Positions 19,014 to 29,696 of a stretch of 64,000 bases of DNA are shown here, piece by piece; positions within the stretch are counted from its first letter, which is position 1, and each line of letters begins with the position of its first letter. Location: assembly GCA_001664505.1 (NCBI GenBank), contig CP011806.1:4106177-4170176 (forward strand), read 5' to 3'. A program made the position numbers and the translations under genes. Source of the stretch: Acidobacteria bacterium Mor1. GTDB lineage: Bacteria; Acidobacteriota; Polarisedimenticolia; Polarisedimenticolales; Polarisedimenticolaceae. The notes under the pieces are model-generated. The model was not told the origin of the DNA. It did no database searches and saw nothing but the letters and a program-made list of their open reading frames with translations.

Positions 19014-20141
19014 ATGACGCTCCGCGCTGCGCTCTGTTTCGCGGTTCTCGCGCTCGGCGCGCCATCCACGGCCGGGGAGCCGGGGGCCAGATTCTACGTG
19101 CTAGATGCCGTCGCCGTCCCCACAGATATCAACGGCGACGCATCTCTGATCGTGGGTCGGTTCGCCAACGGCGAGAGTTTCGCCTGGAGCCTCGAGAGGG
19201 GGCTCGAGTCGTTGGGTGGTGGATGTTCTTATTCGAACTTCACGCAAGGAGGGCCGACCAGCGTGTCCGCCGACGGCAACGTGATCGTCGGTTGCGACCT
19301 GAACGGGGGACGGCCTCACGCCGCGCACCGGCTCTCCGGTTCGAGTTGGTGGCCGCTCTCGCTGCAAAGCTACAGTCGGGCGTGCGGGTTGTACAACAAC
19401 GCGGTCTATGACCTGAATGCTGAGGGCAACCTCGCGGTCGGGAGCAGCATCGAGGATGGCGGGTGCCGAGCAACGGCCTGGGACTTCGAGATCTGGTGGA
19501 CACCCCGGGTGCTACCGTCCGTCGGCTTTTCGCGGGCCAACGCCGTTTCGAGGGATGGCCGCACGATCGTCGGGTTTGAGACACCGTTCTGGAGGCGCGG
19601 CGTGGCCTGGGTCGATGGCGAGCCGATGCCGCTACTCCGCGACGATGGGGGACGACTGGGCGAGGCGCGAGCCGTCAACGCTGACGGCACCGTAGTCACC
19701 GGGAGTCACTACGACCCCCGGGACTCGGTGAACGGTGGGTTTGGATGGATCTGGCGTCGAGGAATCGGAGCCCAACGAATCGGGAGTTCCGGTTTCATCT
19801 CTCCTGTGAACGGCGCGACCTTCCCCGCCAATACGCTGCCCAATTCGATCTCCGACGATGGCACCGTCGTCGTGGGGACATTCGCCAGGCTTATCGGCGG
19901 CACCGTGTCGACGCATTACCATGCCTTCGTCTGGACTCCGTCCCACGGCTACGAACGCATCGGAACCTTGTTGCATCGCTACGGAGCCCAGGTTCCCGAT
20001 TGGGATTTCCGCGAGGCAACCGCCGTCAGTGCCGATGGCCGGGTGATCGTCGGTTGGGGGGCGCCGGAAGGTGGCGGGCTGAGCGGCTGGGTCATCGTTC
20101 TCGACCGGCCCGCCGCAGAGGAAACGTCTGGCGCTCGGTAG
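19014..20141 (+). CDS. Secreted HAF-type repeat protein
   Basis: This protein has 375 residues with a signal peptide (LRAALCFAVLALGAPSTA). At least five repeats share the pattern (S/N)-x-DG-x-x-(V/I)-(V/I)-G: SADGNVIVG, SRDGRTIVG, NADGTVVTG, SDDGTVVVG and SADGRVIVG. These match the extracellular HAF repeat family, which builds a beta-propeller-like exported protein. The ATG has GGGAGG eight bases upstream. No enzyme motif is seen. Function is unknown. Confidence 0.82.
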   Translation: MTLRAALCFAVLALGAPSTAGEPGARFYVLDAVAVPTDINGDASLIVGRFANGESFAWSLERGLESLGGGCSYSNFTQGGPTSVSADGNVIVGCDLNGGRPHAAHRLSGSSWWPLSLQSYSRACGLYNNAVYDLNAEGNLAVGSSIEDGGCRATAWDFEIWWTPRVLPSVGFSRANAVSRDGRTIVGFETPFWRRGVAWVDGEPMPLLRDDGGRLGEARAVNADGTVVTGSHYDPRDSVNGGFGWIWRRGIGAQRIGSSGFISPVNGATFPANTLPNSISDDGTVVVGTFARLIGGTVSTHYHAFVWTPSHGYERIGTLLHRYGAQVPDWDFREATAVSADGRVIVGWGAPEGGGLSGWVIVLDRPAAEETSGAR

Positions 20142-20195
20142 CCGGACTCGACTTCAGGTCGCGATCCGAGACTCGCGCCGTTGAGAGGTTTGGTC

Positions 20196-20522
20196 ATGGA
20201 GAAGGACGATTCGATCAAGCACCTCCTGCAGTGGCTGCGCCTCGACGAGCGTGGGTGGGTCCTGGCTGACCATTGGGACGCGGATCTCGGCGCCACCGGA
20301 ATTGCTCACCGTGACCATCCGCGTCGGCTGGTCTACGTCTCATCGTTCCAAAATGACTTCGGGCGGTACTACTACGAGTGCGAGGTTCCCGCCGGGGACG
20401 AGCCCACCGACTACAAGGTGACGGCCACCGGCGAGAATCTGAGTCGCGAGGAACTGCTTGCTGTCCTCGAAAGGCACCTCACGCCCAAGCCCGGTGAATC
20501 TGCAGAGGAGAAGCAACAATAA
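20196..20522 (+). CDS. Small hypothetical protein, 108 residues
   Basis: The ATG at 20196 has AGAGG upstream and gives MEKDDSIKHLLQWLRLDERGWVL. A TTG at 20181 is an in-frame alternative. The protein is soluble and charged, with no signal peptide, and ends in a Glu/Lys-rich tail. I do not recognise the family. It sits between the HAF-repeat and CPBP genes on the same strand. Codon use looks like that of its neighbours, which supports it as a real gene. Confidence 0.6.
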   Translation: MEKDDSIKHLLQWLRLDERGWVLADHWDADLGATGIAHRDHPRRLVYVSSFQNDFGRYYYECEVPAGDEPTDYKVTATGENLSREELLAVLERHLTPKPGESAEEKQQ

Positions 20523-20603
20523 GTTCGCCCTCTTCGTAGAAACGAGGGAGTTCTGGTCTTCGGAGCCGTGTGCGGCAACGGAGTGCCCGAACGGGGAGGC
20601 GAA

Positions 20604-21467
20604 ATGGCTTCGAGCGAGCCCCTGCCGGAAAGAGCACGCGGCTCAGCGCTGCTTTTCATTGTCCTGACCTTCGGTTGGAGCTGGCTATGGTGGGTTCCGA
20701 TTGCTCGCCTCCCGGCCGGTGCAGATCTGGGTGACGTTCCGCCGTGGAAGCTGCTGTGCATGCTAGCGGGTGCCTACGGCCCGTCACTTGTCGGCCTCTT
20801 GCTCACGGGAAGGGCTCATGGCGCCCGGGAAGTGAAGCGGCAGCTGCGAAGCCTGTTCGCGTTTCGCGCAACCGGGCGATGGACTCTGGTCGCGCTCTCG
20901 GTTCCATGGCTCGTGCTCGCCGGTGGAGTGCTCATCGCCTGGTTTCGCGGAGAGCAACTGGGGCCGCCGACATGGTCACGCTTGGCGCTACTTCCCGTGG
21001 CGGTGCTCGCGGCGATCCCCTTCGGCCCGCTAGGCGAGGAGTTCGGCTGGAGAGGATTTCTGCAGCCGCTTCTCCTGCGCAGGAGCAACGGCTTGATCGC
21101 CAGCGTGGTGATCGGCGTCCTCTGGATGTTCTGGCACCTGCCGCTCTTCTGGGCGCCCGCCGGGTCGACGTTGTCCGGCGGTCCGATCACCCTGGTGACC
21201 GTGGGGGCCTACACCCTCGCGCTCGTCGCCATGTCCTGCCTGGCGACCTGGTTGATGGATCGCGTAGGCCACCTGCTGCTGCCCGCCGTCGCCATGCATG
21301 TGGGATTCAACGTGGATGCGGCGTTGATGCCGTTTCGCCAGTCGAGCGAGGCGGCGGATCAGGCGGTCGCGGTCGCTTCGGCGTCTGGGGCGGTTGTGTT
21401 GATCGTGGTGCTGGCGCCGAAGCTCTTGAACATGAGGGTTCGCCAACCCCCGATTAGATCAGACTGA
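20604..21467 (+). CDS. CPBP family intramembrane metalloprotease (Abi/CAAX-like)
   Basis: This protein has 287 residues with about seven hydrophobic helices. The family signature is complete: GEEFGWRGFLQPLL (EExxxR motif) and then MFWHLPLFW (FxxxH motif). A later HVGFN segment supplies the last conserved His/Asn region. Members cleave within membranes or act in bacteriocin self-protection. The ATG at 20604 with GGGAGG upstream is preferred over the GTG at 20568. Confidence 0.9.
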   Translation: MASSEPLPERARGSALLFIVLTFGWSWLWWVPIARLPAGADLGDVPPWKLLCMLAGAYGPSLVGLLLTGRAHGAREVKRQLRSLFAFRATGRWTLVALSVPWLVLAGGVLIAWFRGEQLGPPTWSRLALLPVAVLAAIPFGPLGEEFGWRGFLQPLLLRRSNGLIASVVIGVLWMFWHLPLFWAPAGSTLSGGPITLVTVGAYTLALVAMSCLATWLMDRVGHLLLPAVAMHVGFNVDAALMPFRQSSEAADQAVAVASASGAVVLIVVLAPKLLNMRVRQPPIRSD

Positions 21468-21594
21468 TCCTGAAGACGTGCCGTGCCGGCTCATCGGGCT
21501 GGACGCAGGGCGCGGGCACAAAGCGCTCACCGGCTTTGAACCCTGCCCGGAAATCTCCGACATGAACTCGAGAAACTCATGAAGGAGACACACC

Positions 21595-22650
21595 ATGATT
21601 CCGAGACAGAAAGTGATGCCCAGGATCTTGCTTGGGCTGGGGGCCCTGTTGGCCCTGCTTCCAGGCTACGCTCTCGTCGAGATCGAGCCTCCGCCGGAGT
21701 ATTTCGTCGTTATCGGCCCTGACCTCTACTACGCGAACTTCACCTATCAGAACAGCTCGGAGGAAACGCCGCGCTACTTCACCGTCGAGATCAAGCGGGC
21801 CATTTTCGCGGACTCGGCGCCGGAGCCCTACAACGCGGCACTCCTGGAGCTGGAGAATCCGCCCACTTTCGGCTGCGAACGCCTCGCGACCTGTTTGCTG
21901 AAGATTCGTCGAGACCAGTCCGAGATTGAGCTCTGGCGGCATCTGTCGCGGTCGACCCACGAACTGACTGACGATTGGTTCCGCTTCAAGCTGGAAACCG
22001 ACGATGATTTCTTCGAGGTCGAAGGGAATATAGCGTCGACGGATCTGGATCCGGCGACCAAGGGAAGTGCCGACGAAGTGTCCTACTCCTCGACTTTCAG
22101 CTCGGTGACGGTGGACGAAGATGATCTCATCGAGTTCGATGAGTTCGGCGGCCGTGGGACCACTCGGTTGGAAGATCAACTCTCCTTGCTCGAGGATCAG
22201 TTTGTCCACGCTGCCGCGTTCGAACTCATCGTAAAGGGGACCGCCCGGTTCTTGATGGAAGTTCCCGACGCTCCGATCGTCGTCGACGGGTCCGACTGTG
22301 ATCTGTCCTGTGCCCTGTGCGACGCGCACGCCATCAATGCAGGTGTGAGCTATGTGAACATCCAGCAGTGCGAAGGCATTATTTGTCAGGCAATTCACGG
22401 AGGAGCGGGCGCCTACTCCGGGTATCAGGCCTGGAACAACTGCCGCGAGTGCCGGATTTGCCGGGGGGACGGCAGCAACGATCCCCCGAATACAGGGGAG
22501 TGTGCTCCCGAGTGGATTCCCTGCCCGGACGAGATCTCCTGCTGTCCGGTGCTGCATTGTCCCGAGGGTTCCGCGCCATGCAATGGCTTCAATGACTGTT
22601 GCCCGACCGAGTGCGATCCCGACGATTGGAACCCGCTGCTGGGCTGCTGA
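21595..22650 (+). CDS. Secreted protein with Cys-rich C-terminus, unknown function
   Basis: This protein has 351 residues with a signal peptide (ILLGLGALLALLPGYALV). The first ~215 residues are acidic and beta-rich (EYFVVIGPDLYYANFTYQNSS). The last ~130 contain more than twenty cysteines in pairs and clusters such as CDLSCALC, CRECRIC, ISCCPVLHC and NDCCPTEC, implying dense disulphides outside the cytoplasm. GAAGGAGACACACC precedes the ATG. It ends shortly before a strong hairpin. I do not recognise the family. Confidence 0.75.
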   Translation: MIPRQKVMPRILLGLGALLALLPGYALVEIEPPPEYFVVIGPDLYYANFTYQNSSEETPRYFTVEIKRAIFADSAPEPYNAALLELENPPTFGCERLATCLLKIRRDQSEIELWRHLSRSTHELTDDWFRFKLETDDDFFEVEGNIASTDLDPATKGSADEVSYSSTFSSVTVDEDDLIEFDEFGGRGTTRLEDQLSLLEDQFVHAAAFELIVKGTARFLMEVPDAPIVVDGSDCDLSCALCDAHAINAGVSYVNIQQCEGIICQAIHGGAGAYSGYQAWNNCRECRICRGDGSNDPPNTGECAPEWIPCPDEISCCPVLHCPEGSAPCNGFNDCCPTECDPDDWNPLLGC

Positions 22651-22666
22651 ACGAATGGAGGACGGA

Positions 22667-22694
22667 CTGGCCCCGAGTGTCCGCTCGGGGCCAG
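22667..22694. terminator. Perfect 11-bp hairpin terminator
   Basis: CTGGCCCCGAG (22667-22677) pairs perfectly with CTCGGGGCCAG (22684-22694) across a 6-base loop. It lies between the Cys-rich protein gene and the convergent tsaD gene. It lacks a U tract but is well placed to stop both transcripts. Confidence 0.7.
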
Positions 22695-22749
22695 CGTTAG
22701 CGGCCTTCATTTCGGTGCGGATGGGCTCGGTATGTGGGCGTCTTTCCGC

Positions 22750-23771
<1,022 letters not shown>

Positions 23772-23775
<4 letters not shown>

Positions 23776-24815
23776 GCGTCGAACAACGCGGCGAGAGAAT
23801 CGGTGTAAGGCGGCCGGGCGATCCCCTTGTCGGTGACGATCGCCTTGACGTAGCTCGCCGGCGTCACGTCGAAGGCAGGATTCTTCACACCGACCCCTTC
23901 CGGCGCCACCGGGGTGCCGTGGAACTCGGTGACCTCCTTGGGATCGCGCTCCTCGATCGGGATCGAGTCGCCGTCGGGGCAGTTGCGGTCGATGGTGGAA
24001 AGGGGCGCCGCCACATAGAACGGGATGTCGTGTTCCTTGGCCAGCACCGCGACGTTGTAGGTTCCGATCTTGTTGGCGATGTCGCCGTTGGCGGCGATGC
24101 GGTCGGAGCCGACCACCACCAGGTCGATCTCGCCCCGGCGCATCAGGCTGCCGCTCATGCCGTCGGTGATCAGCACGGTGTCGATGCCGTCCTTCATCAG
24201 TTCCCACGAGGTCAATCGCGAGCCTTGCAGGAACGGCCGGGTCTCGTCGGCCAGCACCGTGAGCTTCTTCCCTGCCTCGACCGCGCCACGCACGACACCG
24301 AGTGCGGTGCCGTAGCCCGCGGTGGCCAGGCCTCCGGCGTTGCAATGGGTCAGCAGTCGCGAGCCGTCGGCGACCAGCTCCGCGCCGAAGCGGCCGATCG
24401 CCTTGCAGGACTCGAGGTCCTCGTCGTGGATCTGCTGGGCTTCATGTTCCAGCCGGGCGGCGATGCCCTTGTTGTCCATGCCGCCGCTGCGGGCCTCGCC
24501 CGCGACCTGCTTCATCCGCTCGATGGCCCAGAACAGGTTGACCGCCGTCGGCCGCGCCGCGGCCATGCGGGTGTAGTGCTGCTCCATGACCTGGTCGAAG
24601 CCGGCCGGGTCCCGCTCGACGGCGTCGCTGGCGCCCATGGCCAGGCCGAAGGCTGCGGAGACACCGATGGCGGGAGCGCCGCGCACGACCATCTCGCGGA
24701 TCGCGTCGGCGACCTCGCCGGGGGAGCGCAGCATCAGATACTTCTCGGTCGAGGGGAGCAGCCGCTGATCCAGCATGCGCACACCCTCGGAGGTGCGTTC
24801 GACGGTGATGAACAT
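23772..24815 (-). CDS. mtnA: S-methyl-5-thioribose-1-phosphate isomerase MtnA
   Basis: This 347-residue protein is full length. It converts methylthioribose-1-phosphate to methylthioribulose-1-phosphate in methionine salvage. Visible signatures include RGAPAIGVSAAFG, LTHCNAGGLATAGYGTALG (catalytic Cys region), ITDGMSGSLMRRGEIDLVVVGSDRIAANGD (conserved Asp) and KIGTYNVAVLAKEHDIPFYVAAP. The last 4 bases overlap tsaD. No other salvage genes are nearby. Confidence 0.97.
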
Positions 24816-24923
24816 GCCCGGGATTATAGAGGGCGCGGCGCGCTTCGGCCGCAGTCAGGCTGGGTTCGGGGCAGGGCGGGAGTGCGGCGGCGCGTTTCGG
24901 GCGCGCCCGCGCCTCTGTCGGGG

Positions 24924-25682
24924 CTACGCCCGCAGGTCGTCGGAAGGCTCCTCGTCGACCGGAGCCTCCTCCAGTTCCGGGGCCACTTCCTCTTCCGGCG
25001 ACCAGGCGTCGTCGGTGACCGCCCGGAAGTAGGACAGTCTCTGGCGGCCGAGCCAGTCGTAGAAGTCCGCGGCCTCGGCCGGGGTGTCGCCGACGCCGAA
25101 GCTGCGGCGGCTGTCGTTCATCTGGGCGGTGCGCTCCAGCAGCTCCTCGACGTTCTCGGTCAGGGTGCGGATCAGCGCCGTATCGTCGAAGGCGCCGTCG
25201 TAGCCGGTCTCCACCAGTACCACGCCGTCGTGGCCGAACATCAGGTATTCGAGGGTCACCAGCTTGTTGCCGCCTCCGGCCTGTACCCGCTTGAAGGCCA
25301 GCGCTTCCCAGCCGTTCCAGGCCCAGGAGGGGTCGGTCAGCGACTCGGGCAGGGTGCCCAGCTCCAGCAGCAGCGAACCCTTGCTCTCTTCATCCTGGTA
25401 GTCGTAGCGGGAGATCAGTACCGGCAGCGCAGACGAGCGGGTATCTCCGGTGACGCAGCTCTGGTCGGCGGGATCGCCGGAGTAGTCCCAGCATTCCGGC
25501 CGCGGGATCTGCATGCCCGCGGGGCCTTCTTCCACCACCCACTGCTCGCTTTCGCAAGGGAGGGTCAAGGAGCTCGAGGCCAGAGCGCCGCTCATGTAGG
25601 ACCCGACCTGGCTGAATCGCACGACCAGCACCAGGGCGGAAACAGCGGCTGCAACGATGATCGCATTCTTGAGTTTGAACAA
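24924..25682 (-). CDS. Membrane-anchored protein of unknown function
   Basis: I take TTG 25682 as the start (LFKLKNAII), which gives 252 residues and has GGGGGA upstream. The frame stays open to 25856, but that extra part translates a dispersed intergenic repeat and is unlikely to be protein. A transmembrane helix (AIIVAAAVSALVLVV) comes first. A domain with conserved cysteines and aromatic residues follows (CWDYSGDPADQSC, WAWNGWEALAFKRV), and then a Glu/Pro-rich acidic tail. The pattern recalls exosortase-linked EpsI-like domains only weakly; I do not assign a family. Confidence 0.6.
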   Translation of the reverse strand: MFKLKNAIIVAAAVSALVLVVRFSQVGSYMSGALASSSLTLPCESEQWVVEEGPAGMQIPRPECWDYSGDPADQSCVTGDTRSSALPVLISRYDYQDEESKGSLLLELGTLPESLTDPSWAWNGWEALAFKRVQAGGGNKLVTLEYLMFGHDGVVLVETGYDGAFDDTALIRTLTENVEELLERTAQMNDSRRSFGVGDTPAEAADFYDWLGRQRLSYFRAVTDDAWSPEEEVAPELEEAPVDEEPSDDLRA

Positions 25683-25685
25683 GGC

Positions 25686-25790
25686 GTCCCCCGAGTTGTC
25701 CTCCCCACGACCCTCTACGAATGAGGGGTCACCCTTGAAGCAATGGCGGGAGGGCCTGCCCTCCGTAGCCTTGGCGAAGGAGAGTACTGG
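25686..25790. repeat. Intergenic palindromic repeat
   Basis: The segment contains a perfect GGAGGGC-CT-GCCCTCC dyad (25749-25764) and an imperfect GACCCTC/GAGGGGTC dyad near 25710-25731. Between and around them are stem-forming stretches with 'cttggcgaagga'. Its dense palindromes and intergenic position suggest a REP-like dispersed element. Only one copy is in this window, so its repeat status rests on structure. Confidence 0.4.
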
Positions 25791-25895
25791 GGGAGTTACG
25801 GGAGGATTACGCCGCTGCAACCGCCGATCCCGCCCGGCCGGCGGGGGTTTCCGCACTCGCGGTGATATCGTGTCCGGTCACACAGGAGGCGATCC

Positions 25896-27542
25896 ATGTC
25901 CGGCGATCGAAGCAACTGGGAAGACAAGGTGCGCCGCGCCCTGGAACGGGCGCCGGAACGTCGCGAGCGTTTCGAGACCACCTCGAGCGAAGTGGACCCG
26001 CTCTACACCGCGGAGAACCTGGAAAGCCACGACCCTTCGCGGGATCTCGGCTACCCCGGGTTGTACCCGTTTACCCGCGGCGTGCAGCCGACCATGTACC
26101 GCAGCCGCTTCTGGACCATGCGCCAGTACGCCGGCTTCGGCACCGCCGAGGCGACCAACGAGCGCTACCGCTACCTGCTGGAACAAGGGCAGACCGGGCT
26201 ATCGGTCGCCTTCGACCTGCCGACCCAGATGGGGTTCGACTCGGATCATCCGATGGCGGAAGGGGAGGTCGGCAAGTCCGGCGTCGCCATCTCGTCGTTG
26301 GCCGATATGGAAGTGCTGCTCGACGGGATCCCGCTGGACAAGGTCTCGACGTCGATGACGATCAACTCGACCGCCCCGGTGCTGCTGGCGCTTTACGTCG
26401 CCGTGGCCCGCAAGCAGGGGGTCGATCCGGCGGTGCTCTCGGGCACGGTGCAGAACGATCTACTCAAGGAGTACATCGCCCGGGGCACCTACATCTATCC
26501 GCCGGAACCGTCGATCCGTTTGATCGTCGACATCATGGATTACTGCAACACCAACCTGCCCCGCTGGAACACCATCTCGATCTCCGGCTACCACATGCGT
26601 GAGGCGGGTTCGACGGCAGTGCAAGAGGTCGCCTTCACCCTGGCCAACGGGATCGCCTATACCGAGGCGGCGCTGGCCCGCGGCCTTCCCTTCGAACGCT
26701 TCGGCGGCCGGCTGTCCTTCTTTTTCAACGGCCACTCCAACTTCTTCGAAGAGGCGGCGAAGTTCCGGGCGGCCCGCCGGCTGTGGGCGCGGATTTGCCG
26801 CGAGCGCTTCAAGGTCGAGCGGGACGATCTCTGCCGCCTGCGCTTCCACACCCAGACCGCAGGCTCGACCCTCACCGCGCAACAGCCCCAGGTCAATCTG
26901 GTGCGCACCGCGCTGGAAGCGCTCTCTGCCGTGCTCGGCGGGACCCAGTCGCTCCACACCAACTCGATGGACGAGGCGCTGGGCCTTCCCTCGGAGGAGG
27001 CGGCGCTGTTGGCGCTGCGCACCCAGCAGGTGATCGCATACGAGTCCGGTGTCGCCGATACCGTCGATCCGTTGGCCGGCTCCTACTACGTCGAGTCGTT
27101 GACCGACCAGATCGAGCAGGGCGCCCGGGAGTACATCGAAAAGATCGATGAACTCGGCGGTTCGGTCCGCGCCATCGATCTCGGTTTCCAGCAGCGGGAA
27201 ATCCATGACGCGGCCTACCAGTACCAGAAGCGGGTCGAGAGCGGGGATGCCGTGGTGGTCGGGGTCAACCGCTTCACCTCGGGCGAGGGCGCCAAGCCGG
27301 AACTGTTCCGGGTCGACGAGGCGCTCTACCGCACCCGCAGCGAACGCCTGGCGGCGTTGCGCGAACGCAGGGACGCGGCCGCCGTCGAGGCGGCGCTAGG
27401 CGCGCTGGAACAGGGCGCCCGGGGCGATGCCAACCTGATGCCGCTGATCCTCGATGCCGTCGAGGCATACGCGACCCTGGGCGAGATCTCCGACCGGCTG
27501 CGGCAGGTGTTCGGCACCTACCGGGAGTCCTTCGCGGTCTGA
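25896..27542 (+). CDS. Acyl-CoA mutase (methylmalonyl-CoA mutase type) large catalytic subunit, split form
   Basis: This 548-residue protein is the substrate-binding TIM-barrel part of a B12-dependent acyl-CoA mutase. Motifs include [58 protein letters not shown] and [17 protein letters not shown]. It ends without the C-terminal cobalamin domain (DxHxxG), so the B12 subunit must be encoded elsewhere, as in archaeal-type or isobutyryl-CoA-type mutases. Substrate (methylmalonyl versus another acyl-CoA) is uncertain: TMRQYAGFG is the methylmalonyl-like form. ACAGGAGG precedes the ATG. Confidence 0.92.
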   Translation: MSGDRSNWEDKVRRALERAPERRERFETTSSEVDPLYTAENLESHDPSRDLGYPGLYPFTRGVQPTMYRSRFWTMRQYAGFGTAEATNERYRYLLEQGQTGLSVAFDLPTQMGFDSDHPMAEGEVGKSGVAISSLADMEVLLDGIPLDKVSTSMTINSTAPVLLALYVAVARKQGVDPAVLSGTVQNDLLKEYIARGTYIYPPEPSIRLIVDIMDYCNTNLPRWNTISISGYHMREAGSTAVQEVAFTLANGIAYTEAALARGLPFERFGGRLSFFFNGHSNFFEEAAKFRAARRLWARICRERFKVERDDLCRLRFHTQTAGSTLTAQQPQVNLVRTALEALSAVLGGTQSLHTNSMDEALGLPSEEAALLALRTQQVIAYESGVADTVDPLAGSYYVESLTDQIEQGAREYIEKIDELGGSVRAIDLGFQQREIHDAAYQYQKRVESGDAVVVGVNRFTSGEGAKPELFRVDEALYRTRSERLAALRERRDAAAVEAALGALEQGARGDANLMPLILDAVEAYATLGEISDRLRQVFGTYRESFAV

Positions 27543-27544
27543 TT

Positions 27545-27612
27545 CGACCGTTCGGATCGCCGGACAGGTGTCCGAAAACGAACAGCCTTCGTCACAACAC
27601 GGTAAACGGTCG
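27545..27612 (+). terminator. Possible terminator after the mutase gene
   Basis: CGACCGTT (27545-27552) can pair with AACGGTCG (27605-27612), which is followed by GTTTT. A smaller CGGAC/GTCCG hairpin is nested inside. It sits between the mutase stop codon and the oppD-like gene. The large loop keeps confidence low. Confidence 0.35.
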
Positions 27613-27669
27613 GTTTTGGTCGATGGGCGGAGCGCGAAGAAGGCCCGGCGCAGCCTATACTAGGGCGCC

Positions 27670-28665
27670 ATGGGCGTTCTGCTTCAGATCCGCGATCTAA
27701 AGGTGCACTACGACGGTCCCGAAGGACCGGTCCGCGCCGTCGACGGGGTTTCCCTCGACGTGCAGCGTGGTGAGACCTACGCCCTGGTCGGCGAGTCCGG
27801 CTGCGGCAAGACCGCGACGGCTCTCTCGGTCTCGCGCCTGGTCGAGCCCGGCCGCATCGTCGGTGGATCGATTCGCTTCGACGGCGACAACCTGCTCGCC
27901 CTGACCGAGAAGCAGATGTGCGGCATCCGCGGTGCACGGATCGGCATGGTGTTTCAGGAAGCCGCGGCGGCGCTCAATCCGGTGATGCGTATCGGCAGCC
28001 AGGTCTCGGAATCGCTGCGGCTGCATCAAGGCCTCAGCCGGCAAGAGGGGATGAAGCGGGCGGTCGAGTTGCTGAGCATGGTGGCGCTCCCCGATCCCGA
28101 GCGTCAGGCCCGGGCCTATCCTCACGAACTCTCCGGCGGCATGAAGCAGCGGGTGATGCTGGCGATCGCGCTCAGCTGCAAACCGGACCTGGTGATTGCC
28201 GACGAACCGACTACCGCCCTCGACGTCACCGTTCAGGCGCAGATCCTGGAACTGCTGCGCCGGCTCAAGCAGGAGCTGTCGCTGACGGTCTTGCTGATCA
28301 CCCACGACCTGGGAGTCGTGGCCGAGAACGCCGACCGGGTCGGCGTGATGTACGCGGGAAAACTGGTCGAGGAAGCTCCGGTGCACGATCTGTTCGACGC
28401 GCCGGCGCATCCTTACACCCGCGGCCTGATGCGGGCGCTACCCGGCCGGGAACCCGCCGCGCACCGGCGCCTGCCGACCCTGGCCGGTTCGGTTCCCGAT
28501 CCCACCGCGCCTCCGCCGGGTTGCCGTTTCCACCCCCGCTGTCCCGAGGCGTTCGAGCCCTGCGCCACCCGGGAGCCGGCCGAGATCGAGACCGCCGAGA
28601 ATCGTCGCAGCGCCTGTTTCCTCCACGACCCGCGCCACGTCTCCGTCGGGGAGGGCAGCGCGTGA
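27670..28665 (+). CDS. Oligopeptide/dipeptide ABC transporter ATP-binding protein (OppD/DppD-like)
   Basis: This 331-residue protein has a Walker A GESGCGKT, a Q loop ([14 protein letters not shown]), an ABC signature LSGGMKQR, Walker B LVIADEPT and the His-loop LLITHDLG. The C-terminal oligopeptide-transport extension [11 protein letters not shown], with its Fe-S-type cysteines, is present. It powers uptake (or export) of peptides or related solutes. Its stop overlaps the next ATPase start as GTGA. No permease or binding-protein genes are in the window. Confidence 0.93.
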   Translation: MGVLLQIRDLKVHYDGPEGPVRAVDGVSLDVQRGETYALVGESGCGKTATALSVSRLVEPGRIVGGSIRFDGDNLLALTEKQMCGIRGARIGMVFQEAAAALNPVMRIGSQVSESLRLHQGLSRQEGMKRAVELLSMVALPDPERQARAYPHELSGGMKQRVMLAIALSCKPDLVIADEPTTALDVTVQAQILELLRRLKQELSLTVLLITHDLGVVAENADRVGVMYAGKLVEEAPVHDLFDAPAHPYTRGLMRALPGREPAAHRRLPTLAGSVPDPTAPPPGCRFHPRCPEAFEPCATREPAEIETAENRRSACFLHDPRHVSVGEGSA

Positions 28666-29654
28666 GCGAGACACTGGTCAGCGCCCGCGGATTGGTCAAA
28701 CGCTTCCGGACCCGGGGAGGTTGGTTGGGCCGCAGCGGTCCGGACCTCAAGGCGGTGGACGGCGTGGACCTCGACGTGCGGGCCGGGGAGACCCTGGGCC
28801 TGGTCGGTGAGTCCGGTTCGGGCAAGTCGACTCTGGGGCGCCTGCTGATCCGGCTGATCGAACCCGACGCCGGAAACGTGCGCTTCGAGGACCAGGAGTT
28901 GACCGCCCTGCCCGCCGGCGAGCTGCGCCGGATGCGGCGGCACTTCCAGATCATCTTTCAGGACCCGTACGGTTCGCTGAACCCGCGGATGCGGGTCGGG
29001 TCCATCATCGCGGAGCCGCTGACGATCCACAGGATCGGCGCCGACCGCAAGGCGCGCCGGGAAAAGGTGTTGGAGCTTCTGGACCAGGTCGGTCTCGAGG
29101 CCTCGGCGGTCGACAAGTACCCCCACGAGTTCTCCGGCGGCCAGCGGCAGCGGATCGGGATCGCCCGGGCGATCGCCTGCGGCCCCCGCTTCGTGGTGGC
29201 CGACGAGCCGGTTTCGGCGCTGGATCCACCGGTTCAGGCGCAGATCCTCAATCTGTTGATGGACCTCCAGGATTCCCTGGGGCTGGCCTACCTGTTCATC
29301 GCCCACGACTTGCGGCTGGTCGAGCACCTCTGCGACCGGGTGGCGGTGATGTACCAGGGGCGCATCGTCGAGCAGGCACCGACGGCGGAGTTGTTCCGGG
29401 AGCCGAAACACCCCTATACCCGGGCACTTCTGGACTCCACCCCCTCGATCCGGCCCGGCGAACCGACCCCGCCGGCAGTGGAGGGGGACCCGCCGTCGCC
29501 TACGGCACCGCCCCCGGGCTGCCGCTTCCACCCCCGCTGTCCGGTGGCGGTGGATCTCTGTTCCGAGAAACAACCCGGGTTGCTTCCTGAGGAGGCAACC
29601 CATCGGGTGGCATGTCACGTTGCCCATGAAACCAATTCGAGGGTCCGAGCGTAG
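28662..29654 (+). CDS. Oligopeptide/dipeptide ABC transporter ATP-binding protein (OppF/DppF-like)
   Basis: This 330-residue protein starts at GTG 28662 inside the oppD stop. It shows Walker [25 protein letters not shown], signature [10 protein letters not shown], Walker [13 protein letters not shown] and the same C-terminal [11 protein letters not shown] cysteine extension. OppD and OppF form the heterodimeric motor of peptide transporters. The gap between the two genes is negative, so they are coupled. Permeases must be encoded elsewhere. Confidence 0.93.
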   Translation: MSETLVSARGLVKRFRTRGGWLGRSGPDLKAVDGVDLDVRAGETLGLVGESGSGKSTLGRLLIRLIEPDAGNVRFEDQELTALPAGELRRMRRHFQIIFQDPYGSLNPRMRVGSIIAEPLTIHRIGADRKARREKVLELLDQVGLEASAVDKYPHEFSGGQRQRIGIARAIACGPRFVVADEPVSALDPPVQAQILNLLMDLQDSLGLAYLFIAHDLRLVEHLCDRVAVMYQGRIVEQAPTAELFREPKHPYTRALLDSTPSIRPGEPTPPAVEGDPPSPTAPPPGCRFHPRCPVAVDLCSEKQPGLLPEEATHRVACHVAHETNSRVRA

Positions 29655-29696
29655 TTAGCCACCGAACCACTCATCCGTGTTCGACTGGAGGAGGCT

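Noticed and set aside
17089-19065. 658-residue minus-strand open frame
   Set aside because: It spans two clear plus-strand genes with signal peptides and family signatures and shows no protein-like pattern.
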